The position numbers and the translations under genes were made by a program. Shown here piece after piece: positions 25,604-34,119 of a stretch of 64,000 bases of DNA. Position 1 is the stretch's first letter. Each line of letters opens with the position of its first letter. The stretch spans positions 1 to 64,000 of the forward strand of contig JAZKBL010000006.1 in NCBI GenBank assembly GCA_040388665.1, read 5' to 3'. Source of the stretch: DAHVFY01 sp040388665 (GTDB taxonomy: Bacteria > Chlamydiota > Chlamydiia > Chlamydiales > Rhabdochlamydiaceae). Below the pieces are notes generated by a model. It made no database searches, was not told where the DNA came from, and saw nothing but the letters and a program-made list of their open reading frames with translations.

Positions 25604-26458
25604 TTAATACCTTAAATTAACCCAGTAAGTTCCCCACACAGACGCAAGCCCTAAAAAAGCGATTACAAGCATGAGTGCAACACAAAAAGCTGCCATTCTT
25701 TTTTGTGCAGCAGCTCTTAAAATCCATCCCCAAGTAATCATAAAGGTCCAAAGACCATTAAACGCATGAAAGCATGCCGCAAGAACAAAAATAGTATAAG
25801 CTGCAACATAGATAGGATTTTTAAACACATCTCTTACAGCAAGAAGGGTTGCTGTTCCAAAATCTTTAGATACCGCGATAACTTCTCCATGCGAGAGATC
25901 CACTGCAGAAAGAGCTGCAACTTCAGCAGCAGCTTGTTTGTCGTATAATTTGACTCCCAACCTATCTGCAACGGTATAAAGACCATTATCGAGACTCACA
26001 CGGATAAAATAAAAAGATTGATTTCCCTCATAAACATTTGTTGGATATTCTAAAAACCGAAATTTTACAACATGTCCAATAATGCAAAAAAGCAATATCC
26101 ATGAAGTGATCCTTTGCCATGTGTAAGCTCGATTTCTACCATATTGTGGAAGGGAAGGTTTTGTTCCATCAGAGGATCTAGAATTAGATTTTGCTGTAAA
26201 TAGATATTTTACACCCCAAACAAGATGGATGAGAATAGGGACGCCAAGCAAAGCGATCTCAATCACTTGAAGATACGGTAAATTGTGCAATCCATTAACC
26301 ATGCGCACAAATCCTTGACCATTTTCCCCTACCCAAAGCGCTGCTTGCGAATTTGTCAGTAAATGCTCAATCAAAAATAACACGAGCCAAAGCCCCATCA
26401 AGGAATGAAGCCGTCTCCAAATAAAAGCTTTAGGAAGGGGTGCAGTAGATACTGTCAT
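25604..26458 (-). CDS. sdhC: Succinate dehydrogenase cytochrome b558 subunit
   Basis: The single membrane anchor of a type-B complex II, binding two b hemes and passing electrons to menaquinone. Five hydrophobic segments are visible. Conserved histidines lie in WRRLHSLMG, LIEHLL, LIHLVWG, IIGHVVKFRF and ACFHAFNG, consistent with heme ligation and the RxxHSxxG motif of the family. At 284 residues it is longer than Bacillus SdhC because of a periplasmic-side insertion (about 150-205). AGAGGAAA precedes the ATG. The gene is 33 bases downstream of tatD on the same strand. Confidence 0.9.
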   Translation of the reverse strand: MTVSTAPLPKAFIWRRLHSLMGLWLVLFLIEHLLTNSQAALWVGENGQGFVRMVNGLHNLPYLQVIEIALLGVPILIHLVWGVKYLFTAKSNSRSSDGTKPSLPQYGRNRAYTWQRITSWILLFCIIGHVVKFRFLEYPTNVYEGNQSFYFIRVSLDNGLYTVADRLGVKLYDKQAAAEVAALSAVDLSHGEVIAVSKDFGTATLLAVRDVFKNPIYVAAYTIFVLAACFHAFNGLWTFMITWGWILRAAAQKRMAAFCVALMLVIAFLGLASVWGTYWVNLRY

Positions 26459-26491
26459 AATTTTTTCCTCTTAGTTGTCTTGAATTAAACT

Positions 26492-27253
26492 CTAAAAAGG
26501 AAAAATTTTACAAGCATTCTCAGCAGTTATTTCTTTTAATTTTTCAAGCGAGATGTTTTTTTCTAAGCTAAGGACCTCTGCTGTTTCCACAACAAAAGCA
26601 GGCTCGTTTTGTTTCCCTCTATAACTTTGTGGAGCAAGATAAGGTGTGTCGGTCTCAATCACTATTCTATCAAGCGGCACAAAACGCGCGACCGCGCGGA
26701 GAGACTCCGATTTTTTATACGTTACGATACCACTAAAGGAAACATACCATCCCCGATCAAGAACCCCTTTAGCTTCCTCAAGACTTCCTGTGAAACAATG
26801 CAAAATGGCAGGCGCTTCTTTGTATCCACGATCTGCTTCATCAAAAAGATCTTTAAAAGCATCTCTACAATGAATCACAAGGGGAAGATCAGCGGCAAGA
26901 GCGAGCGTAAAATAGCGATTTAAAAAATTTTTTTGCACTTCTTTAGAGGAATGTTCATAAAAATAATCAAGACCTGTTTCTCCGATTGCAATAAGTTTCT
27001 TATCTCTTGCAGCAGATTCTACAAAAGGGAAAAAAAGCTCCCCTTCTTTTTCAACATCGTGCGGCGTTGTTGCCGCAGTATTGAAAACCCAATCATATTT
27101 TTTTGCGAGCTCAAGACCTAAATTTAGTGAATCGACATCTGTGCAAATATTGACAATTTTTGTAACTCCAGCCGCCTTCGCTCGTGCAAGAACTGCATCA
27201 ACATCGGAGACTACTTGAGGCGAAGTAAGATGCGCGTGGGTGTCAATCAGCAT
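26492..27253 (-). CDS. tatD: TatD-family metal-dependent hydrolase
   Basis: A TIM-barrel metal-dependent deoxyribonuclease of the TatD family. The metal ligands are all present: DTHAHL at residues 4-9, the Glu in GETGLDY, VIHCRDA, LHCFTGS and the Asp in ETDTPYLAP. Length (253 residues) is normal. Its start overlaps the stop of the upstream glycosyltransferase by seven bases. From memory, tatD also sits next to sdhC in Chlamydia. The cellular role is DNA turnover or repair; it is not a part of the Tat translocon. Confidence 0.94.
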   Translation of the reverse strand: MLIDTHAHLTSPQVVSDVDAVLARAKAAGVTKIVNICTDVDSLNLGLELAKKYDWVFNTAATTPHDVEKEGELFFPFVESAARDKKLIAIGETGLDYFYEHSSKEVQKNFLNRYFTLALAADLPLVIHCRDAFKDLFDEADRGYKEAPAILHCFTGSLEEAKGVLDRGWYVSFSGIVTYKKSESLRAVARFVPLDRIVIETDTPYLAPQSYRGKQNEPAFVVETAEVLSLEKNISLEKLKEITAENACKIFPF

Positions 27254-28098
27254 AATAACTCCATTCTATGCATCTCATCTGTTGAAATAAAGCGAACATT
27301 TTTTATATCCCCAGCCACCTTAAAAAAGGGTTCCTGCGGCGGCAACAAAGATGTAACAACATCAAATGTGTCGCCATAGATAAAATCATGGCCATTAAAA
27401 GGGCGAGAGAATTCCTCCTCTACAAGTTGTTCCCACGGCGCATCATTTCTATGACCCCACGCCTTGACTTTACGCAGCATTTCTTGTTTGCTGCGCACCC
27501 AACTATAATGATGCGCCATAGGCTTTCCATCTAGGCCAACAACATTTCTTCGCTTACAGCCCTCAATAGAAAAATACGTACCCGCACGCTCTAAATGGTG
27601 CATGATAGATTCACTAGAAAGATATTGTCTTCGAGCCAAAAGAAGTCCGTCCTCCCAATGTTTAGCGCGCAATGTGGACTCTTTAAAATACCAATAACTA
27701 GAAAGCCTCTCAGCATTAGCATGCTCTTCACATTCAAACCACTCTTGAAATATTTGCGGTTCGAGGATCTCATCCACATCAAGAAAAAGTATGAAGTTAA
27801 CTTTCTCTCCGAAATGACGATATCCTAACAGCCGCCCCCAGTTATGCCAAAAACAAATAGGGTGGCGTCCATATAGGTTTCTGTTTGGCTCAAAAGCGAA
27901 CTCAAGAAACTGACAGTCTGGATTTTCTCGATAAGCTCTTATAAGTAGAGATCTATCTTCTAATGTTCCATCAAAAAAGTGATCTGCCACCACAACGACA
28001 ACATGTTCTGTCACCTTCTGTGCAGCTTCTATACAAGGCCCTAAAAATCGGTACTCATTCGTGCAAAAATTAATGACAATTCCAAGCTTTTTTCTCAT
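27247..28098 (-). CDS. GT-A-type glycosyltransferase
   Basis: A 283-residue protein with the pattern of family 2/92-like GT-A glycosyltransferases. There is an N-terminal nucleotide-sugar binding region (GIVINFCTNEYRFLGPCIEA), the metal-binding DxD in LFLDVDEIL, and a C-terminal acceptor region with HHYSWVRSKQEM. The acceptor is unknown. It follows a second GT-A-like gene by 15 bases and overlaps tatD by seven bases, so it is cotranscribed with tatD-sdhCAB. The pair is not part of the Chlamydia version of this locus as I recall it and may be an insertion in this lineage. Confidence 0.78.
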   Translation of the reverse strand: MRKKLGIVINFCTNEYRFLGPCIEAAQKVTEHVVVVVADHFFDGTLEDRSLLIRAYRENPDCQFLEFAFEPNRNLYGRHPICFWHNWGRLLGYRHFGEKVNFILFLDVDEILEPQIFQEWFECEEHANAERLSSYWYFKESTLRAKHWEDGLLLARRQYLSSESIMHHLERAGTYFSIEGCKRRNVVGLDGKPMAHHYSWVRSKQEMLRKVKAWGHRNDAPWEQLVEEEFSRPFNGHDFIYGDTFDVVTSLLPPQEPFFKVAGDIKNVRFISTDEMHRMELLC

Positions 28099-28113
28099 AT
28101 TTTACGATTGGTA

Positions 28114-28713
28114 CTAATTAAAAAATGAACGATGACGGCGGGATGCTTGAGTTTGTTCGAGAATGACGTCCCCGTCGTTAAGAAAAAAGACATCAAGATC
28201 GTAAATTTTACAGTAAGCAACAGGCATCGGGTGAACAAGAATATCTTGCGTCTTCTTAAGGACATGATATAGAGCAATCTGATCTAAAAAAGAGGTTGTG
28301 GGGTAACGTATACATTCTTGATGCCAAGCTTTAACAAGCTCTACAGCTTTGGGTGTGTAGTTAGCAAAAAAACTTGCTGTATTTAAAGAATATCTAGGAT
28401 CGTTTTGAAAAATTTCCATTGTGCGCACAGAAATATCGCAAGAAAGAAATGGAGAAAAATCTGGTTTTTTTAAAAAAACACTATCAGCGTCCGCCCAAAA
28501 AACGGCTCTTTTGAGAGTTTCTAGCTTTTCTAAAATAAATGTTGGCTTATAAGAACAATTCTCTTCCCATGTTCCCCGAGAATGAACTCCTTCTACAAGA
28601 AATTCCACCCCCCATTTTTTACAAGAAGCGATCAAATTTAAGACCTCTTGCTCATAAGGCGTATCTAGAGTATAAAAGCAGATGACAACAGGAAAGGCGG
28701 CATCATGACTCAT
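28114..28713 (-). CDS. GT-A-type nucleotide-diphospho-sugar transferase
   Basis: A 199-residue protein with a Rossmann-like N-terminus (FPVVICFYTLDTPYEQEV). A WADADSVFLKKP segment contains the DxD of GT-A sugar transferases, in the arrangement seen in GT77/GT8-like enzymes. A central SFLDQIALYHVL segment resembles the conserved DQ-alanyl region of nucleotide-diphospho-sugar transferases. The start ATG overlaps the divergent exbB start by nine bases and has no close ribosome binding site, so its 5' end is uncertain. It probably works with the glycosyltransferase 15 bases downstream on a shared glycan. Confidence 0.75.
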   Translation of the reverse strand: MSHDAAFPVVICFYTLDTPYEQEVLNLIASCKKWGVEFLVEGVHSRGTWEENCSYKPTFILEKLETLKRAVFWADADSVFLKKPDFSPFLSCDISVRTMEIFQNDPRYSLNTASFFANYTPKAVELVKAWHQECIRYPTTSFLDQIALYHVLKKTQDILVHPMPVAYCKIYDLDVFFLNDGDVILEQTQASRRHRSFFN

Positions 28714-29412
28714 TTAATTGCTACAAACCCTTTTTTTTCAGCCTATGCGCAAGCTGATTTTTTTGGTAAGCTGATTTTTTTTTCTCTTTACGCTCTTTCT
28801 GCTCTTTGCTGGATCATCTTGATCGCAAAATTTTTGGAAACACAAAAAATAAAAAAGGTGGCAGCTCACCTCAAACAGCTGTGCGCAAAAAATCAAACTC
28901 AGATTCTGGACCTTGAAATTCAAGAAAAGCATCCCTTTGCAGAAATTTATCGCTCTTTAAAGAACAAGACTGTGGAAGTTCTTAGCAAAAACCATTTTTT
29001 TTCTGACAATAAAACACAAACGCATCTTTCTGAAAGAGATCTTGAACTTGTAGAATCTTACGTTTTAACAACAATCTCTATTGAAAGTAAAGCTCTCGAA
29101 AAAAATCTTTTTATTTTATCAATAACCATGACGCTTGCCCCTTTTTTAGGTCTTCTTGGCACGGTGTGGGGTATTCTCATCACATTTGCAGAACTTCATT
29201 CAGGAGCGTCAGCAAGTTCCAGTACAGCAATCTTAGGGGGTCTTTCTACGGCCCTTGCAACAACCGTCTTAGGTCTTGTGATCGCAATCCCTGCGCTAAT
29301 TGCTCACAATTTCCTAAAAACCGTCACACGCAATCTAGCCTCTGACATGGAAGACTTCCTTTATCACACATTATCAACAATAGATTTACAATACAGGAAA
29401 GTCGACACTTAA
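28705..29412 (+). CDS. exbB: MotA/TolQ/ExbB proton channel
   Basis: The TolQ/ExbB component of an inner-membrane motor that uses the proton gradient to power the Tol-Pal system. An N-terminal membrane helix (about 18-42) and two helices in the C-terminal half (about 130-155 and 172-198) match the family. The conserved TMTLAPFLGLLGTVWGIL and GGLSTALATTVLGL segments line the channel. It is 235 residues long. GGAAAGGCGGC precedes the ATG. It starts the plus-strand cluster exbB-exbD-TolA-like-tolB-pal-LysM. In this context TolQ is the likelier functional role. Confidence 0.93.
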   Translation: MTHLIATNPFFSAYAQADFFGKLIFFSLYALSALCWIILIAKFLETQKIKKVAAHLKQLCAKNQTQILDLEIQEKHPFAEIYRSLKNKTVEVLSKNHFFSDNKTQTHLSERDLELVESYVLTTISIESKALEKNLFILSITMTLAPFLGLLGTVWGILITFAELHSGASASSSTAILGGLSTALATTVLGLVIAIPALIAHNFLKTVTRNLASDMEDFLYHTLSTIDLQYRKVDT

Positions 29413-29413
29413 G

Positions 29414-29842
29414 ATGAGAAACAAGCGCTCTTTTTCAAGGTATGCTGCAACTGAAGATGAAGGTTTGATCAATCTCACGCCGCTGATTGATGTTGTATTC
29501 GTTGTTCTCATCATGTTTATCATTATAGCGCCTATGCTCGAGGTTGACAAAGTACAACTTGCACGAGCTTCAGTTAAAGAATCAAAGGAAATGACCGTTC
29601 TTCAAGAAAACAGTCCGATCACTTTAAGAGTGCGCGCAGACAATACGATTTGGCTTAATAACAACAAAGTCGCTGAAGAAAATCTCGTAACTCTTCTTAA
29701 ACTTGCAAAAAAACAAAACCCTGAAAAAATCCCTCAGCTTTTTCACGACAAAAAAGCTTTTTTTGGTACGTATCAGATAGTAAAGAACAGTCTTGAAAGC
29801 GCAGGATTTTATGAGCTTGATGTTTTACTAGAACCAGGTTAG
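29414..29842 (+). CDS. exbD: ExbD/TolR family protein
   Basis: The ExbD/TolR partner of the proton channel, anchored by one membrane helix. The helix LIDVVFVVLIMFIIIAP (about residues 24-41) carries the essential acidic residue Asp26. A periplasmic domain follows, to residue 142. It starts one base after the exbB stop. The role would be to couple proton flow through ExbB to the TolA-like protein encoded next. Confidence 0.93.
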   Translation: MRNKRSFSRYAATEDEGLINLTPLIDVVFVVLIMFIIIAPMLEVDKVQLARASVKESKEMTVLQENSPITLRVRADNTIWLNNNKVAEENLVTLLKLAKKQNPEKIPQLFHDKKAFFGTYQIVKNSLESAGFYELDVLLEPG

Positions 29843-29851
29843 TGCGCCAAA

Positions 29852-30514
29852 ATGAAAAAAATTGCGACTTTCGTCCTTTTAATTCACTGCTTTATTCTTT
29901 TTGTATTTATGTTTTCTCAAAAAAAATCAGAAAAACAAATTCACAAAAAACTCGTTGTGAATCAATACATCGTAAAACCTGTGACTGCAAAAATTCAAGC
30001 TCCTCCCTCTTTACCTTCTGCTAAAAAAAAAACAACACCTCTGGCGCCATCACCTGCTAAAACACCGATAAAAAAAACAACTCTACCGCCTGTAAAAAGC
30101 CAAACATCGCCGCAAGTACAATCCGCTCTTACACAAAAGCTAATGCTCGAGCTTGAAGAAAGCATTGCGAAAATTGAGGGGTGTCATGATAAGGTAGATA
30201 CAAGCCTGCAATTAAAAACACCGCACGCTATTGATACATTAAAAACGACACGTCTTGAACAAAACACGACAAACGAAGATTACATGGGAACGTTAGTTCT
30301 TTGTTTGCGACAGTCGCTTAATCTTCCCGATTTTGGCGAAGTTACCATTAGGTTAACTTTGCGACAAGATGGCAGTGTGCAGCAACTTGATGTTTTAAAA
30401 GCTGAGAGCGAAAACAACCGGCGTTATTTGGAAACACATCTACCCCATGTAAAGTTTCCAGCGCTCAATAATCTTAAGCACACTTTTGTGCTAACATTTT
30501 GTAATGAGGTATGA
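29852..30514 (+). CDS. TolA/TonB-like energy-transducing protein
   Basis: A 220-residue inner-membrane protein with one N-terminal anchor (about 4-22), then a Pro/Lys-rich stretch (about 45-92), a helical region, and a compact C-terminal domain (about 145-220). In that domain the pattern GEVTIRLTLRQDGSVQQLDVLKAE matches the TonB/TolA C-terminal strand pair. It replaces TolA between exbD and tolB, as in the Chlamydia cluster, and should span the periplasm to TolB-Pal. It is 9 bases after exbD and overlaps tolB by four bases. Sequence similarity to TolA is weak; position and architecture carry the assignment. Confidence 0.82.
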   Translation: MKKIATFVLLIHCFILFVFMFSQKKSEKQIHKKLVVNQYIVKPVTAKIQAPPSLPSAKKKTTPLAPSPAKTPIKKTTLPPVKSQTSPQVQSALTQKLMLELEESIAKIEGCHDKVDTSLQLKTPHAIDTLKTTRLEQNTTNEDYMGTLVLCLRQSLNLPDFGEVTIRLTLRQDGSVQQLDVLKAESENNRRYLETHLPHVKFPALNNLKHTFVLTFCNEV

Positions 30515-31869
30515 CACCTATGTTAAAGCTATTTCGTCTTTGCGCCCTTCTTGTACTAGCTTTTGGCAGCTGCGCTGCCGAAGAGGAAATTCGTATTCAT
30601 CTTGCAACAAATAACCCTCTAACTTCTATTTATGTTAGTAGGCTTTATGCCGAAGATTCAACATTTGATGCAAAATACATTAATGCACTCGATGTCGCGC
30701 TCCAATATAATCTCAATTTCAACGGCCTAACAAAAGCTGTTACACGCGCTCAAGAAAAAGAAGAAATTCTTATACAAAAAGACGTTCGTTCCGCTTTTCG
30801 TATAGAGACTTGGCAAAATTATGGTATTCCTTACATCATTAAAGGAGTGATTACAGGAACAACTCTTAATGTCATTGTTTTTTCTACACAAAATGGTTCT
30901 TTAAAGTATTTCAATGACATTGTCCTTACCGGTCAAATTTCTACTGATAAAAGACAAATCCATAAACTTACTGACACAATCCAAAAAGCTCTTTTTAATA
31001 TCGACGGCGCTGCAAATTCCCGCATCCTTTATGCTGTGCAGCAAAAAACTGCAAAAATAGATGGGGGCGATTGGATCTCTGAAATTTGGGAATGTGACTG
31101 GGACGGTTCAAATACACGTCAAATCACTCGCGAAAATAGTTATTCTGTAACTCCCGTTGCCATTGCTTCTAAATCAGATCGATTCCTCTATGTTTCCTAC
31201 AAACAGGGACAACCGAAAATTTATATTGCAAATACAAAAGAAGGAAGCGGCAAACGTTTGATCGATTTACGCGGAAACCAACTTCTACCGGCAGTCTCTT
31301 TAAAAAGAGATAAAATCGCTTTCATCTGCGATGCAGGGGGAAGGACGGACCTGTTTGTTCAAGCTTTCCATCCGGATAAGGGAGAGATTGGAAAGCCTGT
31401 TCAATTATTCTCTTATCCTAGATCGACACAAGCATCTCCTACATTTAATCCGGACGGATCTAAAATCGCCTTTGTTTCAGACAAAGATGGGCTGCCGCGC
31501 ATTTATATTATTCCCACATCGACATCATCCTCTCGCAGATCACATCCTGTATTATTAACAAAACAAAATAACGAAAGCACATGCCCTGCTTGGTCACCCA
31601 ATGGAAAAAAAATTGCCTATAGCTCTAAAACAAATGGCGTACGGCAAATTTGGATCTACGATTTCGATACGCGCACTGAAAAACAACTCACTTTTGGCCC
31701 TGGCAATAAAGAAAATCCTGCATGGTCTCCGAACAGCACTCATATCGTATTTAACTCAACAGATGCCGCTTCTTCTGAATTATATGTTGTAAATTTAAAT
31801 CAGCCTGAAGCTATTAAAATTACTAAAGGCCCAGGCAAAAAACATTATCCAACATGGGCAACGAACTAA
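30511..31869 (+). CDS. tolB: Tol-Pal system protein TolB
   Basis: The periplasmic TolB protein, which binds Pal and links the inner-membrane motor to outer-membrane constriction. A Sec signal peptide ends near SCAAEEE. An N-terminal alpha/beta domain (about 25-160) precedes a six-bladed propeller built from PD40 repeats, seen as TFNPDGSKIAFVSDKDG, WSPNGKKIAYSSKTNG and WSPNSTHIVFNSTD. At 452 residues it is a normal length. The ATG at 30511 is four bases inside the previous gene; GAGG suits the ATG at 30520 better, so the start may be nine bases later. Confidence 0.93.
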   Translation: MTPMLKLFRLCALLVLAFGSCAAEEEIRIHLATNNPLTSIYVSRLYAEDSTFDAKYINALDVALQYNLNFNGLTKAVTRAQEKEEILIQKDVRSAFRIETWQNYGIPYIIKGVITGTTLNVIVFSTQNGSLKYFNDIVLTGQISTDKRQIHKLTDTIQKALFNIDGAANSRILYAVQQKTAKIDGGDWISEIWECDWDGSNTRQITRENSYSVTPVAIASKSDRFLYVSYKQGQPKIYIANTKEGSGKRLIDLRGNQLLPAVSLKRDKIAFICDAGGRTDLFVQAFHPDKGEIGKPVQLFSYPRSTQASPTFNPDGSKIAFVSDKDGLPRIYIIPTSTSSSRRSHPVLLTKQNNESTCPAWSPNGKKIAYSSKTNGVRQIWIYDFDTRTEKQLTFGPGNKENPAWSPNSTHIVFNSTDAASSELYVVNLNQPEAIKITKGPGKKHYPTWATN

Positions 31870-31883
31870 AAAAGAGGAATATT

Positions 31884-32558
31884 ATGAAAAAATCATCCAT
31901 AAGGCTTACCGGCATCTTTTCGATTCTTAGCCTCCTAATTACAAGTTGCGGTCAAAATACGAGCAATTCTTGGCAGGAACCAAAAACTACGACAGATCTT
32001 AGCGAAAGCAGAGCAATCTGGGGCAGCGATCAAGCGATCACTGAAAGAGACTTAAATAATCTTCCCGTACTTGAAGATTTCATTGCTCTAGAAGAAGAGG
32101 ACCTCAAGGCTCATTTTGCTGATGGTGCCATCCCTCAACCCAAACATGAGCCAGGAATGCCTGGCAGCCGGATCCCTACAATCGATAAGTTCTACAAACC
32201 GACAGCTTATCTAGCTACTATCTTCCGCAACGTTTATTTCAACACCGATGATCATATTCTTCGCGGTAAAGATTCTCTAATGCTCATCGATAAAATGGCT
32301 GATTATCTAAAAGAGAATCCTAATCTATGCATTTGCATCGAAGGACACTGTGATGAGCGCGGCGCTGAAGCCTACAATCTATCGCTTGGAGCAAGAAGAG
32401 CCAATTACGTCCGTTCTCTCCTTGTACAAAAAGGGGTAGACCTCAATCAAATCCATACAATTTCCTATGGGAAAGAGCGTCCTACTGAATTTTCCCATAC
32501 TCCACAAGCATGGATGAAAAATCGCCGCTCTGAATTTAAACTCTTTGAAATGAAATAA
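31884..32558 (+). CDS. pal: Peptidoglycan-associated lipoprotein Pal
   Basis: An outer-membrane lipoprotein that binds peptidoglycan through an OmpA-type domain. The signal peptide ends in the lipobox LLITSC, and the C-terminal domain (about 115-224) contains EGHCDERGAEAYNLSLGARR, including the Asp and Arg that contact diaminopimelate in Pal/OmpA. The open frame extends to 31854, but the ATG at 31884 with AAGAGG upstream begins the signal peptide (224 residues). The stop and the next start overlap (TAATG). Retained peptidoglycan-binding residues, with murI downstream, suggest that this lineage still has peptidoglycan. Confidence 0.95.
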   Translation: MKKSSIRLTGIFSILSLLITSCGQNTSNSWQEPKTTTDLSESRAIWGSDQAITERDLNNLPVLEDFIALEEEDLKAHFADGAIPQPKHEPGMPGSRIPTIDKFYKPTAYLATIFRNVYFNTDDHILRGKDSLMLIDKMADYLKENPNLCICIEGHCDERGAEAYNLSLGARRANYVRSLLVQKGVDLNQIHTISYGKERPTEFSHTPQAWMKNRRSEFKLFEMK

Positions 32559-33163
32559 TGCGTCTTTTTCCTCTGCTTTTACTCTTAACAGGCTGCTCCT
32601 CCTACATCGCAACGATGCAGGAGGAAAAAAAGCGTTATGACATCTCTTATGACGAGATGCGGATCGAAATGAGCGATCTCAAGCATGCATTGCATGCAAC
32701 CCAAGTAGAACTCAATATTCTTGAAGAAAAAGTAAAAAAGCAAGACGCAATCCTAGCACAAAATAAGCAACCAAGCTTAAATCAGACACTTCTTCAGCAA
32801 ATTTCTGAATGCGAAAAGAAAATAAATAATCTACATAAAATACAAGAACAAATAATAGAAGATTTAAAAAATTTTCAATCCTATGCACAAGATGCATCGC
32901 ATACTCTTCAAATGCTTTCACAAGAAATTAAAGCGCAGAACAAGAAATTTGATGAACTCTCCAAAATAAAAGCAACCCTCTCTTCTCTTTCTCAAACAAT
33001 GTACGGATCTCGTGATAGCACCAATGCAACGCACCGCGTTAAATCAGGAGAGACACTAAAAAAAATTGCTGAAATGCACCACACAACTGTTGCAGAACTT
33101 AAAAAGCTCAATAAATTAGAAAACGATCGGATTGTTATCAACCAAGAATTAAAGCTCCCTTAA
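32558..33163 (+). CDS. Coiled-coil LysM lipoprotein at the CpoB position
   Basis: A 201-residue lipoprotein (signal peptide with lipobox LLTGCSS). The middle (about 20-145) is a long Glu/Lys/Gln-rich coiled coil, and the C-terminus carries one LysM domain (about 158-201, HRVKSGETLKKIAEM then LNKLENDRIVINQELKLP) that binds GlcNAc-containing glycan. It occupies the place of ybgF/cpoB after pal in Proteobacteria, where that protein coordinates Tol with peptidoglycan synthesis. Here a LysM domain replaces the TPR domain. The Chlamydia cluster has an equivalent gene as I recall. It shares one base with the pal stop. Confidence 0.88.
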   Translation: MRLFPLLLLLTGCSSYIATMQEEKKRYDISYDEMRIEMSDLKHALHATQVELNILEEKVKKQDAILAQNKQPSLNQTLLQQISECEKKINNLHKIQEQIIEDLKNFQSYAQDASHTLQMLSQEIKAQNKKFDELSKIKATLSSLSQTMYGSRDSTNATHRVKSGETLKKIAEMHHTTVAELKKLNKLENDRIVINQELKLP

Positions 33164-33177
33164 CGACCAGGATAATA

Positions 33178-34068
33178 ATGACAGCTATTGGGATTTTTGA
33201 CTCAGGATTTGGTGGCTTAACAGTATTAAAAGCGATTCAAGAATTGCTCCCCTCTGAAAATTGTATCTACTTTGGCGATACTGCAAGACTTCCCTATGGA
33301 GATAAAAGCCCTGAGATGATTCGTAAATTCTGTATAGAAAATACAGCCTTTCTTCTCAAACAAAACATCAAGCTCCTTGTCATTGCTTGTAATACGGCTT
33401 GTGCGTGGAGTTTTGAAGAAATTCAAAAAATCTGCGACATCCCTGTTATCGGAGTGATTACGCCTGTAATGGAAAGTTTTGTAGAATTGCCCTCTGTTAA
33501 AAATGTCGCCATCTTAGGAACAAGGGCAACGATTGCCTCTAAGCTCCATGAAAAATTATTACAGACTCTCGTGCCAGATGCGTCTTTCATTAGCATTGCT
33601 TGTCCTTTATTTGTTCCCTTAATCGAAGAGGGATATATTGATCACCCTTTGACAAGGATGGTGATCCACGAATACTTGCGGCCGCTAAAAGAAAAAGAAA
33701 TGGATACTATCCTTTTAGCATGCACGCACTATCCTTTAATTGAAAAAGATTTAAAAAGAGAACTCGGCACACACATCCATTTTGTTAATCCCGCTAAAAG
33801 CTGTGCAGAGGAAGTACGCCGTTGTCTCATAGAAAATCACCTTTTAAAGGAGTCTGGCGCTGGCATGTGTCAATTTTTTGTCACCGATGATCCAGAAAAA
33901 TTTCGATTTTTTGGGACTAAGTTTCTTGATCGAAGCATTGAAATTGTTAACCTGAGTTTTGAGTTTCTTCCCTCGGAATTAGAGAAAAACGATGCAAAAG
34001 ATCGCGCAAATTTCACTGATTCCGAGAAGAATAAATCAAAAACTCAGGTTATTAGTGAAATTATTTAG
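33178..34068 (+). CDS. murI: Glutamate racemase
   Basis: A cofactor-independent racemase making D-glutamate for peptidoglycan. The two catalytic cysteine regions are present: VIACNTACAWSFEE and LACTHYPLIEKDL. The N-terminal GIFDSGFGGLTVLKAI and the YFGDTARLPYG segments are diagnostic. The length (296 residues) includes a 30-residue hydrophilic C-terminal tail beyond the usual end. AGGA lies eight bases before the ATG. It follows the LysM gene by 14 bases, so it is probably cotranscribed with the Tol-Pal cluster. Chlamydia sensu stricto lacks murI, and DapF is reported to supply that activity there, so its presence points to an environmental relative. Confidence 0.95.
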   Translation: MTAIGIFDSGFGGLTVLKAIQELLPSENCIYFGDTARLPYGDKSPEMIRKFCIENTAFLLKQNIKLLVIACNTACAWSFEEIQKICDIPVIGVITPVMESFVELPSVKNVAILGTRATIASKLHEKLLQTLVPDASFISIACPLFVPLIEEGYIDHPLTRMVIHEYLRPLKEKEMDTILLACTHYPLIEKDLKRELGTHIHFVNPAKSCAEEVRRCLIENHLLKESGAGMCQFFVTDDPEKFRFFGTKFLDRSIEIVNLSFEFLPSELEKNDAKDRANFTDSEKNKSKTQVISEII

Positions 34069-34119
34069 TCAACATGCTTGAATTGAAAAAGATCTGTCGC
34101 AAAAGGGTAAGGGCTATAT

